From: Melioribacteraceae bacterium 4301-Me
Lineage (GTDB): Bacteria > Bacteroidota > Ignavibacteria > Ignavibacteriales > Melioribacteraceae
Length of the DNA stretch: 64,000 nucleotides
Direction of reading: 5' to 3'
NCBI GenBank assembly: GCA_041538185.1
Contig: JBGORM010000011.1
Location: forward strand, 1-64,000
In this document: one piece after another, positions 56,202 through 64,000 of the stretch
Layout: every line of letters starts with the position of its first letter
Numbering within the stretch: the first letter of the stretch is position 1
Notes under the pieces: generated by a model
Database searches by the model: none
The model's input: the letters and a program-made list of their open reading frames with translations, nothing else
What the model was told of the DNA's origin: nothing
Program-made: the position numbers and the translations under genes

Positions 56202-57605
56202 TTGAGCAAAAAAATTGAAAGACTGCTAATATTGACCTCTGATTTTATTGCAATTAATCTTGCATGGGTCGTTTTCTTCTATTTTAGAGTTGAAAGCGGC
56301 TGGTTCGATCTATTATCTCGTCCAGATTTTCTCCTACCAATGATAACCGTCTACTTTTACTGGCTTATAATTTTTACTTTCGTTGGAATGTATCGCACAT
56401 GGTTTGCCCATTCAAGATTTGATGAACTTGCTACACTTTTCAAAGCTTCATTTGTAGGTATCTTTATACTTTTCTTTTTAATTCTTTACGATGATTACAC
56501 TCACGGAGCCTCAACTTCAATTAGATTCTTTATCCTTCTATACTGGGCAATATTTTTTATCTTTGTTAGTTCAGGCAGATTAATTATACGAAGTCTGCAA
56601 CGCAATCTTTTAATAAGAGGTATCGGCAGAAGAAAAGTCTTAATTATAGGTTTTAACCCCCAAGCGCATGAAGTACATAAATCAATAAAAAACCATAAGG
56701 CTTTAGGTCTTGATGTAATTGGCTATGTTGCTGTTAGAAGAGAAAACGTAGGTAAAGACTTTTTGAGCGTACCTGTAATAGACACAGTCAAAAACCTCGA
56801 GAGTGTAATTGAGAAAACCCAAATCAAGACTGTAATTATAGCTTTAGAAAGAAAACATGAAGACATATTGCTGGATATTATTTCTAAAAGTGAGGGTAAA
56901 GGAATCGAATTAAAAATTGTTCCTGATCTGTATGATATTATTAGTGGTCAAGCAAGAACTTCTCAAATTTATGGCTTCCCGCTTATCGATGTAATGCCAG
57001 AACTTATGCCTGAATGGGAAAAGAAAATTAAAAGGCTGATGGATATTTTTCTCTCCCTTGCGGTTTTGCTTATAACTTTGCCAATAACTTTAATTACTGC
57101 TGTAGCAATTAAGATAGATAGCAAAGGACCAATTCTTTATGCCCAAGAAAGAATGGGGCAAGGTGGAAAAATTTTTAAAATATACAAATTTCGTTCAATG
57201 ATTAAAGATGCTGAGAAACTTACTGGTCCTGTTTGGTCTTCCAAAGATGACCCAAGAATAACTAAAGTCGGCAGATTCATTAGAAAATTTAGAATCGATG
57301 AAATTCCGCAAATGTTTAATATTTTGAAGGGGGATATGAGTTTTGTGGGACCAAGACCAGAACGACCCTTCTTTGTCGAAAAACTCTCTAAAGAAATTCC
57401 TTACTATAAAAGAAGACTTAAAGTACGACCAGGAATCACAGGCTGGGCTCAAGTTAAACACAAATATGATGAGACAATTGACGATGTAAAAGAAAAATTG
57501 AAATACGACTTCTTTTATATCGAAAATATGAGCCTGAAAATGGATTTTATAATTATACTAAGAACCGTTCTCGTTGTTTTGTTTGGGAAAGGACACTATG
57601 AGTGA
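56202..57605 (+). CDS. Second undecaprenyl-phosphate sugar-phosphate transferase
   Basis: A 467-residue enzyme with the same layout as that at 51379: N-terminal helices, Rossmann-like middle (RRKVLIIGFNPQAHEVHKSI) and complete catalytic part (KRLMDIFLSLAVLLITLP, YKFRSMIKDAEK near 328, RIDEIPQMFNILKGDMSFVGPRPERP near 364-390, LKVRPGITGWAQVKHKYDE). The CoA-binding-like domain and RPERPFF segment are usual in Gne/WbaP relatives. The start is TTG 56202, 16 bases after lhgO. Two intact initiating transferases in one island suggest two separate glycans or a redundant initiating step. Confidence 0.92.
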   Translation: MSKKIERLLILTSDFIAINLAWVVFFYFRVESGWFDLLSRPDFLLPMITVYFYWLIIFTFVGMYRTWFAHSRFDELATLFKASFVGIFILFFLILYDDYTHGASTSIRFFILLYWAIFFIFVSSGRLIIRSLQRNLLIRGIGRRKVLIIGFNPQAHEVHKSIKNHKALGLDVIGYVAVRRENVGKDFLSVPVIDTVKNLESVIEKTQIKTVIIALERKHEDILLDIISKSEGKGIELKIVPDLYDIISGQARTSQIYGFPLIDVMPELMPEWEKKIKRLMDIFLSLAVLLITLPITLITAVAIKIDSKGPILYAQERMGQGGKIFKIYKFRSMIKDAEKLTGPVWSSKDDPRITKVGRFIRKFRIDEIPQMFNILKGDMSFVGPRPERPFFVEKLSKEIPYYKRRLKVRPGITGWAQVKHKYDETIDDVKEKLKYDFFYIENMSLKMDFIIILRTVLVVLFGKGHYE

Positions 57606-57700
57606 ATTCAGAATTTAAAATGCAGAGTTACGAATGAAATTACTTTTTTCAAGTATATTTTTATTAAGAACTTTACAACTAAAATGAAAGTAATCTTTTT

Positions 57701-58423
57701 ATGAATGAAAAAACTATTGTTATTATACCAACTTATAACGAATTGAAAAATCTACAATCAATGATTCCATTAATTAATCAAATGTATCCATCATTAGATA
57801 TTCTTATTGTTGATGATAATTCCCCAGATGGTACTGGCAAATTCGTGGAAAGTTTATCTGTAAAAGATAAGCGAATTAAATTGATTGAACGCGAAAAGAA
57901 AATGGGGCTGGGCACTGCTTATGTAGAAGGCTTTAAATATGCTCTTTCAAACGGCTATCAATACATAATCCAAATGGATGCTGACTTTTCTCACGATCCA
58001 AAGGAAATAAAAAAAATGCTAGAGTATATTAAAAATTACGACCTCGTCATAGGCAGCAGATATATTTCGGGAGTAAATGTAGTCAATTGGCCAATGGTAA
58101 GATTATTACTTAGCTATTTTGCAAATATTTATACTAGAATTGTTACAAGTTTACCAATAATGGATTGCACTGGTGGTTTTAAATGTTTTAGAAGGGAAGT
58201 TTTATCTTCAATAAATCTTGATAATATTCACTCTAACGGTTATTCTTTTCAAATAGAAATGAATTTTTTAGCTTGGAAGAAGAATTTTAGGATAAAAGAA
58301 TTTCCTATAATTTTTGTTGATCGTACCGAAGGTAATTCTAAGATGTCTAAAAAGATTGTCTGGGAAGCAATTTTTATGGTTTGGAAACTTAGACTAAAAA
58401 GCATTTTCGGGAAATTAAATTGA
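57701..58423 (+). CDS. Polyprenol-phosphate mannosyltransferase (DPM1-like GT2)
   Basis: A 240-residue GT2 enzyme. IIPTYNELKNLQSMI, LDILIVDDNSPDGTGK, GLGTAYVEGFKYAL, YIIQMDADFSHDPKEI (DxD near 92-96), VIGSRYISGVNVVNWP and CTGGFKCFRREVL are all signatures of dolichol/polyprenol-phosphate mannose synthases. It would make polyprenyl-phosphate-mannose (or glucose) as a donor on the periplasmic side. No C-terminal GtrA-like helices are present. It precedes the GT2 fusion gene by 9 bases. Confidence 0.9.
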   Translation: MNEKTIVIIPTYNELKNLQSMIPLINQMYPSLDILIVDDNSPDGTGKFVESLSVKDKRIKLIEREKKMGLGTAYVEGFKYALSNGYQYIIQMDADFSHDPKEIKKMLEYIKNYDLVIGSRYISGVNVVNWPMVRLLLSYFANIYTRIVTSLPIMDCTGGFKCFRREVLSSINLDNIHSNGYSFQIEMNFLAWKKNFRIKEFPIIFVDRTEGNSKMSKKIVWEAIFMVWKLRLKSIFGKLN

Positions 58424-58432
58424 ATTTCAAAG

Positions 58433-60424
58433 ATGATTGACCTTTCAATAATAATAGTGAATTACAATGTAAAAGAGTTTCTTCTTAACCTGCTCGATTC
58501 TATAAAAAAAGCAAGCGTTAATTTATCAATTGAAATAATTATTGTTGATAATGCATCCGACGATGGAAGTGTAGAATTAGTGAAAGAAAAATTTCCCGAG
58601 GTAGATTTTATAGTCAATAAAAAAAACATTGGCTTTGGTGCTGCAAATAATCTTGCATTAGCTAAAGCAAGAGGTAAGTATTTTTTGCTTATTAATCCAG
58701 ATACAATTGTAAAGGAAGATACACTTTACAAGATGCTTATTTTCTTTGAAAATAATCCGCAGGCTGGTATTGCAGGCTGTAAAGTTTTAAATCCAGATGG
58801 CTCACTACAGTTAGCTTGTCGGCGTGGTTTCCCAGGACCTTGGACTTCATTTACGAAAGTGATGGGTTTAAGTAAACTCTTTCCTAAAAGTAAACTTTTT
58901 GCAAGATACAATCTCACTTATCTAGATGAAAATCAAACTTACGAAGTTGATGCAATAAGCGGCGCTTTTATGATGATGCGTCGTGAAGTTTATGAAAAAA
59001 TTGGCGGTTTTGACACTCAGTTTTTTATGTATGGTGAAGACCTCGATTTATGCTACCGTGCTCAATCAGCGGGTTTTAAGGTTTATTATGTTCATTCAAC
59101 TGAAATTATTCATTATAAAGGTGAAAGTACAAAAAGAAGCAATATTGATGAAACGAAATATTTTTACGACGCAATGCACATGTTTGTACGTAAACACCTT
59201 GCAACCTCTTTTTTTGTTGAAAGTATGCTACGATTAGCTATTATCTTTAGAAAATTTTTTGCTTTTCTTAATATTTATAAACTACCAATTGCTTCAATGT
59301 GCTTTGATTTAATTCTTTTTACAACTTCAGTTTATATCTCAGAAAAAATTTATAAACCTGGCCATTGGACCGGCTTCCCGCACTATGTTATCCCATGGAT
59401 TTATTTTGTCCCGTCTTTGTTTCAGGTTATTATCTCCGGATTAACTGGCACATATAATAAAACTTCTCTTTCAGTACTTAAGACTGTTCTTTCTTTATTT
59501 TATGGATTAGTCATTCTTTCTTCACTTACTTTTTTCTTTAAACAATTTGCATTTAGTAGAGCTGTAATACTAATTACTTACGGAATTGTTTTTATACTTT
59601 TTTCAAGTTGGAGAATAATTTTTAAGGTAATATTTAAAGTTGGACTAATTAGTGAGACAAGAAAAATAAACACACTAATTGTTGGAGCTGGTGAAAAATC
59701 TATTAAGCTTGCTCAAAAACTCAAATCAAATCTTTCCAAGCTTTACAACATAGTAGGATTAGTTTCATTATCCAGAAAAGAAATTGGTGAAACTCACGGC
59801 TCTTATAAAGTGATAGGTGCTTTAGAGAACATAAAAAAAATAATTTCTGATAAAAAAATTGACCTTGTAATATTTTCATCAGAGCAATTGACATTTAATC
59901 AAATGTTTGGTGTAGTTTCGGAATGCCAAGGTTTAACTGTAGATTTTTTGGTCGCTGGGAAGGAAATTGACTATTTAGTGGGCAAATCTTCTGTTCTAAT
60001 GCTGGATGATATACCTCTTTTAAGAATCGAATATAATATTTCGTCATTTTTACATCGGTTTATTAAAAGTTTATTCGATTTTGTGTTCAGTTTCTTTATT
60101 TTACTTTTCGTTTATCCTTTCATATATTTATTTTGTTTAATCACTAAACGGCGGTCGAATTTCACAAATTTTGTACTTCAGGTACCGTTGGTTATTTTGA
60201 GAAAAAAAAGTTTGGTCGGGCCTAAAGAAAATTCGTATCACAATGGATTGTACGTCGGCTTGCCTGGTCTAACTGGCTTATGGTTCACTGAATTAGTTGA
60301 TTCAAATGATTCGGAAGAACTAAAAAAATTAGATGTCTTTTATGCAAAAAATTATAACATTTGGCTCGATTTGGAAATTTTAGGAAGAACTTTTTCAAAA
60401 ATGATTTTAGGACGGAGAGATTAA
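58433..60424 (+). CDS. GT2 glycosyltransferase fused to a catalytically degenerate sugar-phosphotransferase module
   Basis: A 663-residue two-part protein. Residues ~1-265 are a complete GT2 ([76 protein letters not shown]). Residues ~285-430 are membrane helices, ~435-535 a Rossmann-like domain ([20 protein letters not shown]) and ~545-663 the remnant of a WcaJ-type C-terminus: [38 protein letters not shown]. The KFRSM and DEIPQ motifs of the two active paralogues (51379, 56202) are absent, so the second half should not transfer sugar phosphate. It may anchor or regulate. The stop codon overlaps the accA start by one base. Confidence 0.75.
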   Translation: MIDLSIIIVNYNVKEFLLNLLDSIKKASVNLSIEIIIVDNASDDGSVELVKEKFPEVDFIVNKKNIGFGAANNLALAKARGKYFLLINPDTIVKEDTLYKMLIFFENNPQAGIAGCKVLNPDGSLQLACRRGFPGPWTSFTKVMGLSKLFPKSKLFARYNLTYLDENQTYEVDAISGAFMMMRREVYEKIGGFDTQFFMYGEDLDLCYRAQSAGFKVYYVHSTEIIHYKGESTKRSNIDETKYFYDAMHMFVRKHLATSFFVESMLRLAIIFRKFFAFLNIYKLPIASMCFDLILFTTSVYISEKIYKPGHWTGFPHYVIPWIYFVPSLFQVIISGLTGTYNKTSLSVLKTVLSLFYGLVILSSLTFFFKQFAFSRAVILITYGIVFILFSSWRIIFKVIFKVGLISETRKINTLIVGAGEKSIKLAQKLKSNLSKLYNIVGLVSLSRKEIGETHGSYKVIGALENIKKIISDKKIDLVIFSSEQLTFNQMFGVVSECQGLTVDFLVAGKEIDYLVGKSSVLMLDDIPLLRIEYNISSFLHRFIKSLFDFVFSFFILLFVYPFIYLFCLITKRRSNFTNFVLQVPLVILRKKSLVGPKENSYHNGLYVGLPGLTGLWFTELVDSNDSEELKKLDVFYAKNYNIWLDLEILGRTFSKMILGRRD

Positions 60425-61374
60425 TGGCAAAAAATATACTTGACTTTGAAAAGCCTATCATTGAACTCGAAAACAAAATTGAAGAAATGCGAAAGTATGA
60501 GGGAAATTTAGATATAGGGAATGAAATTAGAACTTTGGAAGAGAAAGTAATTCAGCTTAAAAAAAATATTTATGAAAATTTGACCCGCTGGCAAAGAGTT
60601 CAATTGGCACGTCACCCCGAAAGACCTTACACACTTGACTATATCAATTTAATGACAACCGATTTTGTAGAACTGCATGGTGATCGATTGTTCAAAGATG
60701 ATAAGGCTATTGTAGGTGGTCTGGCTAAACTTGATGAATATAAAATTATGATTATAGGTCATCAAAAGGGAAGAGATACAAAATCAAATTTGTATCGAAA
60801 TTTTGGAATGCCTAATCCTGAAGGCTACCGAAAGGCCTTGCGATTAATGAAATTGGCTGAAAAATTTAATCTGCCTGTCATTACCATGCTTGATACACCA
60901 GGAGCTTATCCTGGTATTGAAGCTGAGCAAAGGGGACAAGCAGAAGCTATCGCAAGAAATTTATTTGAGATGAGTAAACTTAAAGTTCCAATAATTGTTG
61001 TTATTATTGGTGAAGGTGCAAGTGGAGGTGCACTTGGGATTGGCATAGGTGATAGAATTTTGATGCTGCAGAATACTTGGTATTCAGTAATTTCACCTGA
61101 ATCTTGCTCAAGCATTTTGTGGCGGAGTTGGGATTATAAAGAACAAGCTGCAGAAGCATTAAAATTATCTGCAGAGGATTTGCTTCAACAGGGGATTATC
61201 GATAGAATTATACCTGAACCTCTCGGAGGTGCCCATAAAAATTATTCTCTAATGGCGAATACTTTAAAATCCGCTCTTAAAGAAGAACTTTCTCAGCTAA
61301 TTAAAATTAAACCCGAAAAGTTGATTCAAAATAGATTAGAAAAATTTGGTAAAATGGGTGTATATAAAGAATAA
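60424..61374 (+). CDS. accA: Acetyl-CoA carboxylase carboxyltransferase alpha subunit
   Basis: A 316-residue protein from ATG 60424. [88 protein letters not shown] and [19 protein letters not shown] are strong AccA signatures. With AccD it transfers carboxyl from biotin to acetyl-CoA, the committed step of fatty acid synthesis. The start overlaps the preceding stop in TAATG, so translation is coupled to a polysaccharide gene. The frame extends back to 60361 but that part lies within the preceding gene. accD is not in the window. Confidence 0.95.
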   Translation: MAKNILDFEKPIIELENKIEEMRKYEGNLDIGNEIRTLEEKVIQLKKNIYENLTRWQRVQLARHPERPYTLDYINLMTTDFVELHGDRLFKDDKAIVGGLAKLDEYKIMIIGHQKGRDTKSNLYRNFGMPNPEGYRKALRLMKLAEKFNLPVITMLDTPGAYPGIEAEQRGQAEAIARNLFEMSKLKVPIIVVIIGEGASGGALGIGIGDRILMLQNTWYSVISPESCSSILWRSWDYKEQAAEALKLSAEDLLQQGIIDRIIPEPLGGAHKNYSLMANTLKSALKEELSQLIKIKPEKLIQNRLEKFGKMGVYKE

Positions 61375-61450
61375 CTGTTTACCTTTAATTTCATATTAAC
61401 CAATATTTTTTGGTTCTTCAATAACTTGTTAAAAATAATAGTTGTCTACT

Positions 61451-61861
61451 ATGTTGAAACATATCACTTCACTTCGAGTACGCTATGCAGATACAGACAA
61501 AATGCAGTTTGTATACAATGGAAAGTATTTAGAGTATTTTGAAGTAGGCAGAACCGAATTGCTTAGAAGTACTGGTCTATCGTATAGAGAAGTTGAAAAA
61601 GCAGGTTTCCAACTCCCATTAATTGAGGCTAATGTCAAATATAAAAATCCAGCTACTTATGACGATATTCTTGAAATAGAAGCTGCCGTTAAAGAACTAT
61701 ACTCACCAAAAGTTCATATCGAATACATAATCAGAAAAAAAGACACAGGTGAACTGATAGCAGAAGGGTTTACAACTCACGTTTTTATTAACAGCCTTAC
61801 CAAGAAAGTAGTTAAACCACCTCAAATTTATATCGACGCATTAAAAAAATACTTTGAATAA
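61451..61861 (+). CDS. YbgC/4HBT-family acyl-CoA thioesterase
   Basis: A 136-residue hot-dog protein from ATG 61451 (an upstream TTG at 61442 is a less likely start). The active-site segment YADTDKMQFVYNGKYLEYFE has Asp16 in the place of the E. coli YbgC catalytic Asp, and FEVGRTELLRSTGLSY follows as usual. YbgC-type enzymes cleave acyl-CoA or acyl-ACP thioesters and are linked to lipid metabolism; the position after accA fits. Substrate is not deducible. Confidence 0.88.
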   Translation: MLKHITSLRVRYADTDKMQFVYNGKYLEYFEVGRTELLRSTGLSYREVEKAGFQLPLIEANVKYKNPATYDDILEIEAAVKELYSPKVHIEYIIRKKDTGELIAEGFTTHVFINSLTKKVVKPPQIYIDALKKYFE

Positions 61862-62263
61862 AAACGCACTTAAGAAGCAATTGAAAAATTGCCTTTTAGT
61901 AACCCTCAACTTTTGGGAACCATTATTTTAACATTATCGTAATCCCGTTAAGGATTGAATATTCATATAAGTTTAGAACCTTTTTAATTCTTAGTCCCGT
62001 AGGTGACTGTCGCATAAGTAAATATTATCAATATGTCATCATTTTGGATTCCAGTTCCCCACTTACGTGAGGACAAGTTTCACGGGAATGACGCATAAAG
62101 CACGACCTATTGCAACATCCACCGTAGGGACGACATAAAAAATTATTTTGGACAAATATGATTTATATATTCCTGCCAACTAAATACTTGTTTTTATTTT
62201 TTTATTCCATAGTTTCGAATGTATATTTTATTTTTTGTTTTTAGCCGGGATGCTACATTAAAA
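61862..62263. repeat. Repeat-rich intergenic region
   Basis: About 400 bases with no gene. It contains AATCCCGTTAAGG-like, TAGTCCCGTAGGTGA and CCGTAGGGACGACAT words (61952 to 62140) typical of TCCCGTAGGGA dispersed repeats, plus copy 2 of the 48-bp element (62045-62092). Confidence 0.55.
62045..62092. repeat. 48-bp dispersed repeat, copy 2 (inverted relative to copy 1)
   Basis: Reverse complement matches 49066-49113 at 45 of 48 positions, with no indel. Located between the thioesterase and flippase genes. Confidence 0.8.
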
Positions 62264-63730
62264 ATGTTATCAAAAATAAAAGAACTTACTAAAGACACTG
62301 CTATATACGGCATTAGTACTATAGTGGGAAGATTTATCGGTTTTATCCTAGTCCCATTTTACACTAACGTAATAAATACTAATGATTTCGGAATATACTC
62401 CAATGTTTATGCATACATTGCTTTTCTTAATGTAATTTTTATTTATGGAATGGATGCAGCTTTTATGAAGTATGCATCTTTAACAACCGCTGATGAAAGA
62501 AAAAACATTTTCTCTACCTCTTTTTGGTTCATTATGTTTTCTACGGTTTTGTTTTCGGTCTTTCTTTTGTTGCTTAAAACACCCCTTAAATCAGCAATAG
62601 AAATTCCTCAGAATTTTTCTAATCTCTATTATTATTTAATTTTAATTTTATTCTTAGATACAGTGGCATTAATTCCATTTGCAAAGCTGAGACTGGAAAG
62701 AAAAGCAATAAAGTTTGCTGTAATAAAACTTATTAACATCTTTCTGAACTTGAGTTTGAATTTATATTTGATACTAAAATTAAAAATGGGAATTGAGGCT
62801 ATTTTTATAAGCAATTTAATTGCTTCTTTATTTTCAGTTGTTGTTTTACTGCCGGAGATTTTTCACAGCATACGATTTAAAATAGATAAAGCAATTCTCA
62901 ACAAATTGTTAAAGTTTGGCATTCCATATTTGCCAGGCAGTCTTTCCGCTATGATTGTACAGGTAATCGATAGACCAATTGTTCTTGCACTGACGGATGC
63001 TTCTACACTTGGTATTTATCAGGCTAATTACAAACTTGGTATTTTTATGATGCTTATTGTTTCTATGTTTAATTATGCTTGGCAGCCGTTTTTCTTAAAT
63101 AACGCACAAGAGAAAAATGCAAAGGAACTATTTTCCAAAATATTTACTTTGTTTTTACTCTTTACAAGTCTTTTGTGGATAATTCTTTCTTTGTTTATAG
63201 ATGACTTTGCTAAATTCAAAATATTTGATAACGTAACAATAATTGGAAAAGCATACTTAGGTGGTTTGGTAATAGTACCAATAATTTTGCTGGGTTATTT
63301 ATTTAATGGTTTATATGTTAATTTTACTGCTGGTATTTATATAGAAGAAAAGACAAAATATTTCCCAATTGTTACCGGCTCGGGGGCGTTAGTTAATGTT
63401 GTAGTAAACTTTATGTTAATCCCAGTTATTGGCATTGTTGGCGCTGCATTAGCTACTCTCGCAAGTTATATGGTAATGGCGGGAGGACTTTTTTTCTTCT
63501 CGCAAAAATTTTATAAGATAAATTATGAGTACAAAAAAATCATAAAAATATTGACGTTGATTTTTATAACAGCTGGTCTGTATTATTTGTTTTATTATAC
63601 AATTGGAATCTTTTTTACATTAAAACTTCTTCTGCTAATTCTTTTTGTAAGCAGTTTATTTATAATGAATGTAATTGAACTATCGGAAGTTAAGAAGCTG
63701 ACTAAATTATTATTGGGAAAAGTTAAGTAG
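62264..63730 (+). CDS. Polysaccharide flippase-family (Wzx/MATE-like) membrane protein
   Basis: From ATG 62264 the protein is 488 residues with ~14 hydrophobic helices. KELTKDTAIYGISTIVGRFI, VPFYTNVINTNDFGIYSNVY and MDAAFMKYASL are typical N-terminal segments of the RfbX/MVIN-like flippase family, and FGIPYLPGSLSAMIVQVIDRP is the mid-protein signature. ATG 62219 gives a 15-residue longer form; the shorter start is preferred because the extension is poorly charged and repeat-adjacent, but this is not settled. It lies outside the main island and next to dut, so it may serve the same or another surface glycan. Confidence 0.8.
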   Translation: MLSKIKELTKDTAIYGISTIVGRFIGFILVPFYTNVINTNDFGIYSNVYAYIAFLNVIFIYGMDAAFMKYASLTTADERKNIFSTSFWFIMFSTVLFSVFLLLLKTPLKSAIEIPQNFSNLYYYLILILFLDTVALIPFAKLRLERKAIKFAVIKLINIFLNLSLNLYLILKLKMGIEAIFISNLIASLFSVVVLLPEIFHSIRFKIDKAILNKLLKFGIPYLPGSLSAMIVQVIDRPIVLALTDASTLGIYQANYKLGIFMMLIVSMFNYAWQPFFLNNAQEKNAKELFSKIFTLFLLFTSLLWIILSLFIDDFAKFKIFDNVTIIGKAYLGGLVIVPIILLGYLFNGLYVNFTAGIYIEEKTKYFPIVTGSGALVNVVVNFMLIPVIGIVGAALATLASYMVMAGGLFFFSQKFYKINYEYKKIIKILTLIFITAGLYYLFYYTIGIFFTLKLLLLILFVSSLFIMNVIELSEVKKLTKLLLGKVK

Positions 63731-63828
63731 TAGTTCAGTCATATTACAAAAAAATCATTTTTAAAATTCAAGTGATTTTTATTCTCTTTTCTTTGTAAAT
63801 TTAAATTGCACCTCACAAAAAATAGCAC

Positions 63829-64000
63829 ATGGAAAAAATTCAGATAAAAATAAAAAGAGTTCAAGAAAAATTTAATAACATTCCTTTGCCAGAATATGCC
63901 ACCGAAGGAAGTTCTGGTTTAGATATACGCGCTGCAATTGATGAAGACTTTGTACTAAAGTCGAAACAATTTGCATTAATTCCTACTAACATGAGCGTAG
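63829..64000 (+). CDS. dut: dUTP diphosphatase, N-terminal part (runs off the right edge)
   Basis: An ATG at 63829 opens a frame that stays open to the end of the window. The translation starts MEKIQIKIKRVQEKFNNIPL and continues with PEYATEGSSGLDIRAAI (residues 21-37), matching dUTPase motif I with its conserved Asp (Asp32). FALIPTNMSV follows in the expected place. dUTPase hydrolyses dUTP to dUMP and pyrophosphate, keeping uracil out of DNA. Only 57 codons are visible. Confidence 0.9.
   Translation, partial: MEKIQIKIKRVQEKFNNIPLPEYATEGSSGLDIRAAIDEDFVLKSKQFALIPTNMSV

Noticed and set aside
60361..60423. N-terminal extension of accA into the previous gene
   Set aside because: The additional residues do not match AccA, whose N-terminus begins naturally at ATG 60424.

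Overview
The window looks like chromosomal DNA from an AT-rich, Gram-negative member of the Bacteroidota/Chlorobi/Ignavibacteria lineage, most like Ignavibacteria or Melioribacter relatives. This placement is inferred from protein features. They include C-terminal type IX secretion (T9SS) sorting domains with YPNPFNP-type motifs, a PorV/UPF0164-type barrel, a TonB receptor with an N-terminal carboxypeptidase-regulatory-like domain, and many CACAGAG/CGCTAAG/CACGAAT-type intergenic repeats. No rRNA, tRNA, CRISPR array, integrase or complete insertion sequence was seen, and no transcriptional regulator is encoded.

Region 1 (1-28223, all + strand) is a glycan-use locus that appears aimed at beta-mannosides. 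After the tail of a T9SS cargo protein come a TonB-dependent receptor, a secreted T9SS-type protein, a PorV-like barrel, a SurA/PpiC-like lipid-free periplasmic protein, a sugar-binding lipoprotein and two ABC permeases. Then follow a short GH130 protein, a secreted toroid-type protein, a GT4-toroid fusion, a long GH130 protein, a GH94-like six-hairpin enzyme, a GH2 beta-mannosidase, a LamG/T9SS protein and the ABC ATPase. Two outer-membrane export/import styles (TonB, T9SS) are thus combined with an ABC importer and phosphorolytic enzymes. The GT4-toroid fusion between two GH130 genes is the best candidate here for an uncharacterised system: it could make or remodel an intracellular mannoside that the GH130 enzymes then phosphorolyse.

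Region 2 (28224-29354) is a non-coding block holding a 297-bp direct repeat with a 572-bp period.

Region 3 (29355-60424) is an exopolysaccharide/O-antigen-like assembly island. It encodes RfbB, a Wza-like SLBB export protein, a Wzz/Wzc-like chain-length protein without a kinase, two O-antigen ligase/polymerase-family proteins, a Wzx flippase, MurJ, two intact polyprenyl-phosphate sugar-phosphate transferases and about ten glycosyltransferases. The gene strand switches several times, and repeats or hairpins sit at the switches. Two unusual architectures stand out: an O-antigen ligase-family protein with an apparent seven-bladed propeller inserted in its periplasmic loop (52825-54888), and a GT2 fused to a phosphotransferase module that has lost its catalytic motifs (58433-60424). 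An L-2-hydroxyglutarate oxidase-like gene is embedded among them.

Region 4 (60424-64000) returns to housekeeping functions: accA (overlapping the previous stop codon), a YbgC-like thioesterase, a repeat-rich gap, another polysaccharide flippase and the beginning of dut, which runs off the right edge.
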